Shown piece after piece: positions 45,482 through 54,766 of a stretch of DNA of 56,139 bases. The stretch lies in assembly GCA_018396775.1 (NCBI GenBank), contig JAGTRF010000012.1, forward strand, positions 1 through 56,139, given 5' to 3'. Positions within the stretch are counted from its first letter, which is position 1, and each line of letters opens with the position of its first letter. The stretch is from Candidatus Bathyarchaeota archaeon (GTDB lineage: Archaea > Thermoproteota > Bathyarchaeia > 40CM-2-53-6 > DTDX01). The notes under the pieces were generated by a model. It did not search any database. It worked only from the letters and a program-made list of their open reading frames with translations, and had not been told where the DNA came from. Both the position numbers and the translations under genes were made by a program.

Positions 45482-47272
45482 ATGAGCGAAAGAAGACAGA
45501 TAACAGCGTTAATGCTTTTAACGCTTACGATAGCAATTTTAGGTTTAATTTTAATAATGTATTTCCCTTCCCTTACAGAAGGTGGAATAGGGGTAGATGA
45601 ATATAAAGCGTTTTTTTATGCTGATGGAACGCTTATAGAAAATTATGTTTATGAAGTTAAAACTTCCAACCGTTTTAGGATGCTTTATAGAGTTTGGGAT
45701 GCCCCCCTCTCCATAAATCAGTTAAATGAACCTTCAATACAGTTTTTAAACGCTTCAACAAACAGTGAAGCATTTGTTTATTTAAAGGATTTTCAAGGTG
45801 TAGTTTGGCTTCAAAACAGCTTAAGTAAAAGTTTAATTAATGAAGTGGAATCATTAGCTTACTTAAATGAGGTTGGAATTTTTAATCCTAAAGGGTTTAA
45901 AGCTGGAAAATACAATGTTACCTACGCTTTTAAAATTCATCCCCCAATTGAATATGATGAAAACTCTTGCCATTTAAACTTAAAGCTTGCAGATGAACAT
46001 TTAACTTATCGAGAAGTTGAAGTAACGCTTAAAGATGCAAGCTATATTTTAAAGGTTTTTTCCCACCCACCAACCTTAAAAATCATTGAAAAAGAAAATG
46101 AAATCGTATTTTATGGAAGCTCAAATAAAAATGAGCTTCTTGAATTAGAGATTTTATTTAAAAAAGATGTTTTAAACGTCATGGGTGGTTTTCCAGAAAA
46201 AGTTAATAATGTGACCGAGTTAACATTTAAAGCTAATCGTTATGAGTTAATTCAATACCACTTAAGCTTGATTTTATTAAGGCTAAACCAATTACTTTCC
46301 TTAACTTTTCCCTTCCTATTTCTTCTTGTTTACATTGTTTATGGTGGAGAGAAGCAGTTTACCGTGCCAAAATATTTAAGCGTTACACCTAATAATAAAT
46401 TAAAACCTTGGATTGTAAATTTAATTTTTAAAAGTGATCCATTAAATTTTGATAAAGACGGTTTTTATGCAACTCTTTTAGATCTCCATAAAAGAGGAAA
46501 AATAAAAATTAAAACTAAAAATAGCAAAGGCTTAACGATTCAATTGATTAATGAAGAAGAATTGGATGTTTATGAAGAAAGATTAATAAAGTTTCTTAAA
46601 AGCTTATCTAGAAACAATATTGTGGATACAGATGAAATTAAAAAATTTGTTAAAATTCTTTCTTTAAATAAAGAGTTTGAATGGAAACTCTTAGAGCTTA
46701 AAAATGAGCTTTTTTATCTTACCAAAAAAGCTGAGCAAAGTATAGCTGAATCATATATGATTAGCGGTAGAAGAAAGCTTGCATCCTTTATATTAACTTC
46801 AATCTTTTCATTATTAATTTCCATATTAGTTTTCAATTCGCTTTATTCGATTTCAACAATTGTTTTAGCCAGCTCATTTATTCCTTTAATCCAATCCTTA
46901 ATTGCTTTAACTTTCCCTTCAACGCTTTTTGGTAAATGGCGTAGCTCATTCTACAAGGAAAAGCTTGAATGGGATGCTTTTAAAAAATTTCTTTCAGATT
47001 TAGCGCTTATTAAAAAATACTCACCTGAAGATCTTTCAATATGGGGGGAGTGGCTTGTTTATGGAACGGCTCTAGGCATAGGCGATAATGTTGTGAAGGC
47101 TATGGAAACTCTTAAAATACCTCTTGAAGAATTAAAGATAACGCATAACCTACCTATAATCATTCAACCAATAATTACAGCTGTTCCATTTAGCGAAGCT
47201 GAAAAAGGATTTAGCGGTGGAGGATTTGGTTCAGGCGGAGGATTTGGAGGGGGAGGAGCGGGCGCGAGATAA
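45482..47272 (+). CDS. DUF2207 membrane protein with glycine-rich tail
   Basis: This 596-residue protein has an N-terminal hydrophobic segment (about 10-28), a large exterior domain (about 35-255), transmembrane helices near 265-285 and 430-470, and ends in a Gly-rich tail FSGGGFGSGGGFGGGGAGAR. It is the standard YciQ-like DUF2207 architecture. Pairing with LemA suggests a common envelope process of unknown nature. Confidence 0.9.
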   Translation: MSERRQITALMLLTLTIAILGLILIMYFPSLTEGGIGVDEYKAFFYADGTLIENYVYEVKTSNRFRMLYRVWDAPLSINQLNEPSIQFLNASTNSEAFVYLKDFQGVVWLQNSLSKSLINEVESLAYLNEVGIFNPKGFKAGKYNVTYAFKIHPPIEYDENSCHLNLKLADEHLTYREVEVTLKDASYILKVFSHPPTLKIIEKENEIVFYGSSNKNELLELEILFKKDVLNVMGGFPEKVNNVTELTFKANRYELIQYHLSLILLRLNQLLSLTFPFLFLLVYIVYGGEKQFTVPKYLSVTPNNKLKPWIVNLIFKSDPLNFDKDGFYATLLDLHKRGKIKIKTKNSKGLTIQLINEEELDVYEERLIKFLKSLSRNNIVDTDEIKKFVKILSLNKEFEWKLLELKNELFYLTKKAEQSIAESYMISGRRKLASFILTSIFSLLISILVFNSLYSISTIVLASSFIPLIQSLIALTFPSTLFGKWRSSFYKEKLEWDAFKKFLSDLALIKKYSPEDLSIWGEWLVYGTALGIGDNVVKAMETLKIPLEELKITHNLPIIIQPIITAVPFSEAEKGFSGGGFGSGGGFGGGGAGAR

Positions 47273-47291
47273 AAAATTTTACAATTTATAT

Positions 47292-48311
47292 TTAATAAAG
47301 ATTTAGTAATTTAAATGTTGGTCCTGTTAAGTTTATTTTTATGCCGAAGTTTTGTTTTAAGGCTTTTTTATATGCTATTTCAGCTACGGATATATCTTGG
47401 ATTGCGATTCCTGTTGATGTGAAAACTGTGATTTCATTTTGGGATGTTCTGCCTGGTTTTTTACCTAAAATAATTTCACCTATTTCCGCATATATATCTT
47501 TTTTAGATATTAAGCCTTTAACTAATGGTACATTTAATTCTCCACTATAACTATTATGCTCTAAATCGTCAATAACTATTTTTGCTTTTTTCAATATTTT
47601 TGGGTCAAGCTCTTGCTTTCCAGGTGCATCAGCTCCTATAGCATTTATATGAGTGCCTTGTTTAATCCATTCTTCCATTACTATAGGTTGTTTTGAAGGT
47701 GTTAAAGTTGTTACTACATCGCTATTTTTAACAACTTCTTCTATAGTTTTAGAATCTGTAAAGTTTATTTTTGGATATTGCTCAGTTATAAATTTAATAA
47801 ATTTATCCATAGTTTCACGTGTTCTACTCCAAACATAAACTTTATTAATATTCATAACATAGCTTAAAGCTTCAATATGTGCTATTGCTTGAAGACCGGC
47901 CCCAATTAACCCTAAATTTTCAACTTCTTTTCTCGCTAAATATTTTGTTGCAATAGCACTTGCAGCCGCTGTTTTTATTAAAGTTATCCATGTCGCATCT
48001 AAAATTGCTAATATAACTCCTGTTTCAGGGTCAACTAAAACTATTATGCCTGTAACTGTTGGAAGACCATATTTTTTTCTGTTTTCAGGATGCGTATTCA
48101 CTATTTTAACTCCTGAAATGTTTAACGTTTCTAAATAAGCTGGCATAAACCTATGGTCGCCATTATATTTTTCATAAAAAAGAAATGATTTAAGAGGCAT
48201 TTGAACTTTACCAAGGTTTTTCTCTTTAAAAGCTTCTTCAACAGCTTTTATCGCTTCTTCTATTGTAATTAATGCTTTAACTTCACGATCTCCTAGAATT
48301 AAAATCTCCAT
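47292..48311 (-). CDS. ornithine cyclodeaminase / alanine dehydrogenase / mu-crystallin family protein
   Basis: This 339-residue NAD(P)-dependent protein has the Rossmann motif LIGAGLQAIAHIEAL (about 133-147), HINAIGADAPGKQELD and IVIDDLEHNSYSGELN typical of the family. Members act on ornithine, alanine, imino acids or lysine-derived substrates; the specific one is unknown. It is the last gene in a minus-strand run with the catabolic genes. Confidence 0.88.
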   Translation of the reverse strand: MEILILGDREVKALITIEEAIKAVEEAFKEKNLGKVQMPLKSFLFYEKYNGDHRFMPAYLETLNISGVKIVNTHPENRKKYGLPTVTGIIVLVDPETGVILAILDATWITLIKTAAASAIATKYLARKEVENLGLIGAGLQAIAHIEALSYVMNINKVYVWSRTRETMDKFIKFITEQYPKINFTDSKTIEEVVKNSDVVTTLTPSKQPIVMEEWIKQGTHINAIGADAPGKQELDPKILKKAKIVIDDLEHNSYSGELNVPLVKGLISKKDIYAEIGEIILGKKPGRTSQNEITVFTSTGIAIQDISVAEIAYKKALKQNFGIKINLTGPTFKLLNLY

Positions 48312-48380
48312 AACTAAACCGCCTAGTTTTAAAACAAAATTAACTTTTTTAAAAAAAGGAGAAATTAAAAAATAATTTTG

Positions 48381-48539
48381 TTATATTCTTTGTCTTTTTA
48401 TTTCTATACCTTTTTCAAAAGGGCATTCATTACAATACCGTCGTCTAGGACATTTCACAATAATTTTTCCATCTTCATATTCAAAAACATATGCATCAAG
48501 ATGCATTAAGTTACAGTGGACTCTCTTAGCTTTAACCAA
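48381..48539 (-). CDS. 52-residue cysteine-containing small protein
   Basis: TTG at 48539 (AAGTGATAAATTT upstream) opens a frame with HCNLMHLDAYVFEYEDGKII and CPRRRYCNECPF near the middle and end. One His-Cys pair (8-9) and Cys at 30, 36 and 39 could hold zinc or iron. It lies only 6 nt after the ferritin-like gene, in the same operon. Function unknown. Confidence 0.65.
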   Translation of the reverse strand: MVKAKRVHCNLMHLDAYVFEYEDGKIIVKCPRRRYCNECPFEKGIEIKRQRI

Positions 48540-48545
48540 AATTTA

Positions 48546-48989
48546 TCACTTAATTTTTTCAAGTAATGATTTTAACTTGAGTATTCGATCTTCTCTCTTT
48601 TTCCCTATTCTTGAGAGAGACCATGACACATCTGGAACTAAACTGCCTATCGCATCAGATGCATCTACAAAAAACTTCTGAATTTTCTCTTCTATTTCTA
48701 TGGTTTTTTGTAAAGCATTTAAATAACTAACTTCTTTAGGTATTTTTATTTCAATTGAATAATCATCTGTGTTAAGGATTTTAATGAAGCAAGCTTCAAG
48801 TTTATCGCTAATAATTCCATAGTAAGTTCTTTCAATCGATTGTTTATTCATCTTATTTTCTTTAGCCAAAGATAAAAAAATGGTTTTAGCTTCAGAATAT
48901 TTTTGAGCTAACTCCTCATAAAGCTTTGCAGATTCCTCCTCCAATTTTGTTACATAACTAACAATAGCTGAAGCTGTAATAAGCTCCAT
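48546..48989 (-). CDS. ferritin/rubrerythrin-like helical protein
   Basis: This 147-residue all-helical protein resembles the N-terminal half of rubrerythrin-like proteins (KLEEESAKLYEELAQKYSEAKTIFLSLAKEN), but the usual second-helix EExxH iron ligands are replaced by ENKMNK, so an intact di-iron site is doubtful. Its start ATG is directly next to the end of mmsA. It may be a scaffold or lost-iron variant. Confidence 0.6.
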   Translation of the reverse strand: MELITASAIVSYVTKLEEESAKLYEELAQKYSEAKTIFLSLAKENKMNKQSIERTYYGIISDKLEACFIKILNTDDYSIEIKIPKEVSYLNALQKTIEIEEKIQKFFVDASDAIGSLVPDVSWSLSRIGKKREDRILKLKSLLEKIK

Positions 48990-50495
48990 TTAAAACCACC
49001 TTTGAATAACCACTTTTCTATCCGTAAAGAAGTCTATACATTCTTTTTGTCCATGAAGAATACCAAAAAACGATTGTTTCATTCCCCCAAATGGGAAAAA
49101 GGACATGGGTGCAACTATCCCAACGTTAACACCAACATTTCCAACTTTAACTCTATAAATGAATTCTCTTGCCCATTTACCGTTTTGAGTAAATATCGCT
49201 GATGAATTACCGTATGGATTGCCGTGAACCATTTCTATTGCTTCATTTAAACTTTTAACTCTCATTATTGAAGCTATAGGGCCGAAAAGCTCTTCTCTTG
49301 CAATAAACATATCAGAAGTTACATCTGTAAAAACTGTTGGGTTAAGAAAGGCATCATGAGGCAAATCCCCTATAAGCTTAATTTTTCTTCCATCAAGCTT
49401 AAGCTTAGCCCCCTCCTTTATACCCTTCTCTATATAAGTTAACATTTTTTGCTTTTTTTCTTTATCTCTTAAAGGTCCCATTTGAACTCTTTCATCAAGT
49501 CCATAACCAACTCTAATTTCTGAAGCTGCTTTAACGAAAGCATTCACAACTTTATCATAAAAATTATTAAATTCATGCTCATTAAGACCTTCTCCACAAA
49601 CTACTAAATTAGCTCCGGAAAGGCATCTTTGACCTGTATTACCAAAAAATGAAGTCATGCATGCTGCAATAGTTTTATCTAAAACAGCATCAGGCATAAC
49701 AATAATAAAGTTTTTCGCACCACCTTGAGCAATAACCCTTTTACCTGTAGCACCGCATCTTTCATAAATAATTTTACCTACTGGAGTTGATCCAACAAAA
49801 CATACACCGTTAATATCTGGGTGATCAAGCATAGCTGAAACAACATCTCTACCACCATTAACCACATTCCAAACTCCTGGTGGAAAACCAGCTTCCTCCA
49901 CAAGCTCAGCAATTTTCATTTGGCTGATAGGATCTTCACTTGAAGGCTTTATAATTATACAGTTTCCAGTAGCTACAGCGAAAGGCGCAAACCATAAAGG
50001 CACCATAAAAGGAAAATTAAACGGGCCTATAATACCAAAAACACCTAAAGGCACTTTATAAGCAAATTCATCCATACCAACAGCTATATCTTGTAAAAGA
50101 TAACCCATCATTAAAGAAGGGGTGCCCATAGCAACCTCAACATTTTCAATTCCACGTCTTGTTTCACCCCTTGATTCATCAATAGTTTTTCCATGCTCCA
50201 TAGTTTGAATTCTAGATAATTCTTCAAACCGTTCTTCCATAAGCTCTTTAAGTCGCATAAGAAGCCTTGCTCTAGCAACAGGTGGAGTCTCACTCCATCT
50301 TGGAAAAGCCTCCCAAGCAGCTTTAACAGCTTCATCAAACTCTTCACGTGTGGAAACAGGTACTTTAGCCAGCACTCTTTGAGTAGCAGGATTCACAACA
50401 TCCAAAATCTTCTCAGACCTAGACTCTTTCCATTCACCATTAACATAATTTTTTATAGTCAACATTTCCTTAATCGGTTCTTCTAAAATCGACAT
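48990..50495 (-). CDS. mmsA: methylmalonate-semialdehyde dehydrogenase (CoA-acylating)
   Basis: This 501-residue aldehyde dehydrogenase has the nucleophile C291 in GNTGQRCLSG. The segment AQGGAKNFIIVMPDA (256-270) has Asn262 where most aldehyde dehydrogenases have Glu, a hallmark of CoA-acylating MMSDH. It turns methylmalonate or malonate semialdehyde into propionyl- or acetyl-CoA. Its neighbours suggest valine or beta-alanine breakdown. Confidence 0.9.
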   Translation of the reverse strand: MSILEEPIKEMLTIKNYVNGEWKESRSEKILDVVNPATQRVLAKVPVSTREEFDEAVKAAWEAFPRWSETPPVARARLLMRLKELMEERFEELSRIQTMEHGKTIDESRGETRRGIENVEVAMGTPSLMMGYLLQDIAVGMDEFAYKVPLGVFGIIGPFNFPFMVPLWFAPFAVATGNCIIIKPSSEDPISQMKIAELVEEAGFPPGVWNVVNGGRDVVSAMLDHPDINGVCFVGSTPVGKIIYERCGATGKRVIAQGGAKNFIIVMPDAVLDKTIAACMTSFFGNTGQRCLSGANLVVCGEGLNEHEFNNFYDKVVNAFVKAASEIRVGYGLDERVQMGPLRDKEKKQKMLTYIEKGIKEGAKLKLDGRKIKLIGDLPHDAFLNPTVFTDVTSDMFIAREELFGPIASIMRVKSLNEAIEMVHGNPYGNSSAIFTQNGKWAREFIYRVKVGNVGVNVGIVAPMSFFPFGGMKQSFFGILHGQKECIDFFTDRKVVIQRWF

Positions 50496-50554
50496 AATTT
50501 AATCACCTCTTAACATTTTTCTGATGGTTATGATTTTAAAAAAATAATCATTTT

Positions 50555-51880
50555 TTAATTTGAAGCTTCTTTTATCGATTCTTCTAGAATGTTTAACGCT
50601 TTATCTATTTGCTCTTTTTTAATGACTAAAGGTGGTTGAATTCTAAGTGTGCACCCTTTAACGCCACCTGAACCTATTAATAACCCTTTCTTTCTGCATA
50701 GATCCCTTATTTTTCCTGTTTCTTCTAAAGCAGGAGTTTTTTTTCCTCTATTTTTCACAAGCTCAATCCCTATCATTAATCCTTTTCCTCGAATATCACC
50801 GATAATTTTATATTTTTCTCTCATCTCATTCAGTCGCTTTATAATATATTTACCCTTTTCAACAGCTTTTTCAGGAAGTCTTTCTTCCAGCATAAATTCT
50901 ATATTTGCAAGCGCAGCCGCGGCTGATACTGGATTGCCACCAAATGTTGAAAGATGATCGCCAGGTTCAAATGAATTACCGATTTCAGGTTTAGTTATAC
51001 ACGCGCTTATTGGAAAACCATTTGCTATTCCTTTAGCCATCGTTATCATGTCAGGTTCTATTCCATAATGTTCAATTGCAAATAATTTTCCTGTTCTACC
51101 GAATCCAGTTTGCACCTCATCTGCTATAAATAAAATGTTGTTTTCATCTAATATTTCTTTCACAATTTTAAAATAATCAGGTGGCGGCACAATAATACCT
51201 CCCTCACCCATAATAGGTTCAGCTATGAATGCTGCTATTCCCTTACTAGTAGAGTAGTCTATCACATTACGAACGGATCTAGCACAAAGCACATCGCAGT
51301 TTGGATATTCTTTTTCGAAGAAGCAGCGATAGCAGTAAGGTGGCGGTGCAAAACTTACACTAGAAAGATATGGCCCCATATCATATTTTCTTCTTCCAGC
51401 TTGCCCAGTTACACTTAAGGTACCAATTGATCTTCCATGAAAAGAACACATCAATGATATTATCTCATATTTTTTGGTATACTTTCTAGCAAGTTTTATA
51501 GCACATTCAATAGCTTCAGCTCCACTATTACCAAAAAAGGTTTTTTGTAAAGATGGTGGTGTAATTTCCGCTAGTTTTTTAGCAAGCTCAATAACAGGTG
51601 GAATATAATACACGTAGGCACATGCATGAATAAGTTTTTTTGCCTGTTCAATAGCAGCATTAACAATTTTAGGTTGACAATGTCCTGCATTTACAACTGA
51701 AATTCCAGCGAAGCAATCTATATACTCCTTTCCAGCAATATCCCTTATAATGGCTTCTTTCGCTTCAGCAACCACTACAGGTTCTATTTTTTTCACCATG
51801 CTTGTTATTAAATATTTGTTGGCTTTTTCTATAAGTTCATTAACTTCATCTTCAAGAGGCTTCACTTCTTCGATCTTCAT
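50555..51880 (-). CDS. class III PLP-dependent aminotransferase
   Basis: This 441-residue fold-type I transaminase has the PLP lysine K283 (TMAKGIANGFP), DEVQTGFGRTGK and a four-cysteine insert (C183, C186, C195, C199) known in some members. Substrates in the family include 4-aminobutyrate, beta-alanine and ornithine. In this cluster a beta-amino acid feeding semialdehyde to MmsA is plausible but inferred. Confidence 0.9.
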   Translation of the reverse strand: MKIEEVKPLEDEVNELIEKANKYLITSMVKKIEPVVVAEAKEAIIRDIAGKEYIDCFAGISVVNAGHCQPKIVNAAIEQAKKLIHACAYVYYIPPVIELAKKLAEITPPSLQKTFFGNSGAEAIECAIKLARKYTKKYEIISLMCSFHGRSIGTLSVTGQAGRRKYDMGPYLSSVSFAPPPYCYRCFFEKEYPNCDVLCARSVRNVIDYSTSKGIAAFIAEPIMGEGGIIVPPPDYFKIVKEILDENNILFIADEVQTGFGRTGKLFAIEHYGIEPDMITMAKGIANGFPISACITKPEIGNSFEPGDHLSTFGGNPVSAAAALANIEFMLEERLPEKAVEKGKYIIKRLNEMREKYKIIGDIRGKGLMIGIELVKNRGKKTPALEETGKIRDLCRKKGLLIGSGGVKGCTLRIQPPLVIKKEQIDKALNILEESIKEASN

Positions 51881-51950
51881 TTATTTTCCCCTTTTTAATT
51901 TTTTGTTAATTTTCAGTATTCTTTTTTATGCTTTAATCAAATTCAAATCG

Positions 51951-51996
51951 AATATTTAAACCTTTTGCTAATTTTTAACCGAAAAGTTTAAATATC
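51951..51996. promoter_or_regulatory. divergent TATA-like boxes between aminotransferase and alcohol dehydrogenase
   Basis: The minus strand carries GTTTAAATATTC near 51951-51962 (aminotransferase side), and the plus strand GTTTAAATATC near 51988-51998 (dehydrogenase side). The near-identical boxes suggest a shared regulated promoter region. Confidence 0.4.
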
Positions 51997-52030
51997 TTCA
52001 AAAAACAATTAATTTAAAGGAGGATTTTTA

Positions 52031-53266
52031 TTGCTTAAAGAAAGATTTTTAAGAACCTTCTCTTATGTTTGGGGACCTCAAATAGAATTTGGATGTAATA
52101 GTATTCAGAAACTGAAAGATATTGTAGAGAGTATGAATACAAAAAAAGTTCTATTGATAACAGATAAAGGCATCATTAATGTAGGTTTTCATAAAATGGT
52201 TAAAGAACTTTTAGAAGATGCAGATGCTGAATATGAAATTTATGATAAAGTAATGCCAAATCCTCTTGATAGTATTGTTGAAGATGGAGCGGCTCTTGCA
52301 AAGAAAGTTAAACCAGATTTGATTCTAGGATTAGGAGGGGGTAGTGTTATAGATACAGCAAAAGGTATTTCGCTTCTTACCACTAATCCTGGATCTATTA
52401 GAGAGTATGAGGTGCGTTCACCTGAAGATTTTGGAAAAATTAAAAATTATACAACGCCACTTATAACTATACCGACAACCTCTGGTACTGGGAGTGAAGC
52501 TAATTTTTGGGCGATTATCACAAATACTGAAAAATGGAATAAAATGGCTATTGGGGGTCCTCCTTCATATCCTGGTGGACCATGCATTGCTGCAAAGATC
52601 GCTATTCTTGATCCCCTGCTAACTAAATCTTTGCCACCTAAACAAACTGCTGTTACGGGTATCGATGCTTTAACTCACGCTATAGAAGCTTATACAGCAG
52701 CAGTAGCTAATCCAGTTTCGGATGCTCTTGCTGAGTATGCTATCCGAGTTATTGGTGAATATTTACCTATAGCATATGGAAATGGAAATGACATTGAAGC
52801 AAGAGAGATGATGACGCTTGCTGCTTGTCTTGCTGGAATAAGTTTTTCTAACAGTGATTGCGCAGGCGTCCATTGTCTTGGTGAAGCTTTAGGTGGAGTG
52901 TATGGGAATCCGCCTAAACCTGTAATTCCTCATGGATTAGCATGTTCATTGTTTCTACCATGGGTGATGGAGTACAACTATATAACAGATCCGGTAAAGT
53001 TTGCTAATATAGCTAAACTTTTAGGAGAGAATATAGAGGGAGTGCCCTTAATGTTAGCAGCTAAAAAATCTATTGATGCTGTAAAACAATTAATTAAAAC
53101 TCTTGAGTTGCCCTCTAGCCTAAAGGAGTTGAAAGTGGTAGAAGAGGACTTGCCAAGGATAGCAGAAAGAGCTACATGGAATGTTTCGGTGAATTCTAAT
53201 CCTCGCCCATTAAAATATGAGGATTTCTTAACTATACTGAATAAGGCATATGTAGGATGGCAGTAA
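52031..53266 (+). CDS. iron-containing alcohol dehydrogenase
   Basis: This 411-residue group III alcohol dehydrogenase has GLGGGSVIDTAKG, PTTSGTGSEAN, GIDALTHAIEAY and the His ligands of VHCLGEALGG and VIPHGLACS. It may reduce or oxidise a hydroxy-acid or semialdehyde. A strong AAAGGAGG precedes TTG at 52031. It is divergent to the aminotransferase gene. Confidence 0.93.
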   Translation: MLKERFLRTFSYVWGPQIEFGCNSIQKLKDIVESMNTKKVLLITDKGIINVGFHKMVKELLEDADAEYEIYDKVMPNPLDSIVEDGAALAKKVKPDLILGLGGGSVIDTAKGISLLTTNPGSIREYEVRSPEDFGKIKNYTTPLITIPTTSGTGSEANFWAIITNTEKWNKMAIGGPPSYPGGPCIAAKIAILDPLLTKSLPPKQTAVTGIDALTHAIEAYTAAVANPVSDALAEYAIRVIGEYLPIAYGNGNDIEAREMMTLAACLAGISFSNSDCAGVHCLGEALGGVYGNPPKPVIPHGLACSLFLPWVMEYNYITDPVKFANIAKLLGENIEGVPLMLAAKKSIDAVKQLIKTLELPSSLKELKVVEEDLPRIAERATWNVSVNSNPRPLKYEDFLTILNKAYVGWQ

Positions 53267-53315
53267 AAGATTTAAAAAATTTTATATTAAAACACCAAAT
53301 TTTAATATATATTTT

Positions 53316-54026
53316 TTAGATACCAAAGTATGATTTTTTAATATATTCTTCACTCTTTAGCTCTTCAGGCGTCCCTTCTAATATGATCTCACCATGCTCT
53401 AAAACAAAAATCTTTTCACTATGCTTAAGTGTAAATACAACGTTTTGTTCTGCGATTAATATGCTTAACTGTTTTTTAAGTTTAGATAAAACATTTGAGA
53501 TATTAGTTATTAAATATGGTGCAAGACCAAATGTTGGCTCATCAAGTAACAATAATTTGGGTCTAGAAATTAATGCAAGTGCTAATGCTAACATTTGTTG
53601 TTCTCCTCCGCTTAACGTCTGTGCTTGTTGATTTAGACGCTCTTTAAGAATTGGGAAAAGATCAAATATCTCATTAAGCCTTTCCTTTAGTTCATCCTTT
53701 TTCAGGTAATCTCCAGCTATCATAAGATTATCTTTCACACTCATATATGGGAATATCTTATCTCTTTCTGGAGAATAACGTATTCCTAATTTAACTCTTT
53801 TTTCAGGAGATAGATTATTAAGATTTATTTGATTAAATTCGATTTGACCATAATGCTCTACTGTTCCTAAAATACATTCAAGCAACGTTGTTTTTCCAGC
53901 ACCGTTAGGGCCAATAATTCCTATACATTCTCCTTCTTCAATTTTAAGTGAGATTTTCTTTAAGGGGTTAACTTTCCCATAAAATGCATTTAAATCTTTT
54001 ATCTCTAAAAGAGGCATTTTATTCAC
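53316..54026 (-). CDS. livF: branched-chain amino acid ABC transporter ATP-binding protein LivF
   Basis: This 236-residue ATPase has Walker A GPNGAGKTT (about 38-46), signature LSGGEQQMLALA and Walker B LLLLDEPTFGLAP. It starts 4 nt inside livG. As LivF lacks the ending BAD-like helix of LivG, the order F, G, M, H follows the normal layout. Substrate could be amino acids or amides. Confidence 0.95.
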   Translation of the reverse strand: MNKMPLLEIKDLNAFYGKVNPLKKISLKIEEGECIGIIGPNGAGKTTLLECILGTVEHYGQIEFNQINLNNLSPEKRVKLGIRYSPERDKIFPYMSVKDNLMIAGDYLKKDELKERLNEIFDLFPILKERLNQQAQTLSGGEQQMLALALALISRPKLLLLDEPTFGLAPYLITNISNVLSKLKKQLSILIAEQNVVFTLKHSEKIFVLEHGEIILEGTPEELKSEEYIKKSYFGI

Positions 54027-54751
54027 CTCTCTTCACCTAAATATGCTTTCTGAACAGTAGGATTATTAATAACTTCCTCGAAAGTGCCTTCAGCTATTTT
54101 ACTTCCAAAATTAATAACTGTAACTTTATTTACAATGTCTTTTAAAGCTTTTAGATTATGATCTATCACAAGAAATGTTATTTCTCTCTCTTTATTTAAT
54201 TTCATGATTTTTTCATTTAGTTCTTTGATTTCTCCGTGTGTAAGTCCGGAGTATAATTCGTCGCAAAGTATTAATTTCGGCTTGGTAATGAGAGCTCTGC
54301 ATAACTCAACTTTTCTTAAACTTCCTATAGATAGTTCCGTAGGGTATCTCGATAAATGTTCTTCCAAACTAAACTCTATAGCTAAGTTTTTTGCTTCGCT
54401 CCAAATAATCTCCTCGCCCACTATACGAGACTTGGGAAGCATTGGAAACGCTATATTTTCTAGAACTGTAAACTGTGGAAATTCTCTTAATATTTGATAT
54501 GTTCGCGAAATGCCTAACATCACTCTTTTGTATGTAGGATGGTGAGTAATGTTTTCTCCATTATAAAAGATTTGTCCTTTATCTGGGCGTATTTCTCCCA
54601 TAATCATATTGAAAACCGTAGTCTTTCCAGCTCCATTTGGCCCTATCAAACCATGGATAATTCCCTTTTCAATATTCATACTGAAGTCATTTACGGCTTT
54701 AAGACCGCCAAACTTTTTTGAAATTTCTTTAACATCAAGGGTTATCTCCAA
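54023..54751 (-). CDS. livG: branched-chain amino acid ABC transporter ATP-binding protein LivG
   Basis: This 242-residue ATPase has Walker A GPNGAGKTT (about 37-45) and Walker B LILCDELYSGLTH; the signature, usually LSGGQ, is LSIGSLRKVELCRAL, so it departs from the consensus. LivF supplies a standard signature, so the heterodimer would have one degenerate site. LivM follows after 15 nt upstream on the same strand. Confidence 0.92.
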   Translation of the reverse strand: MEITLDVKEISKKFGGLKAVNDFSMNIEKGIIHGLIGPNGAGKTTVFNMIMGEIRPDKGQIFYNGENITHHPTYKRVMLGISRTYQILREFPQFTVLENIAFPMLPKSRIVGEEIIWSEAKNLAIEFSLEEHLSRYPTELSIGSLRKVELCRALITKPKLILCDELYSGLTHGEIKELNEKIMKLNKEREITFLVIDHNLKALKDIVNKVTVINFGSKIAEGTFEEVINNPTVQKAYLGEER

Positions 54752-54766
54752 ATGCTAATTTCCCTC

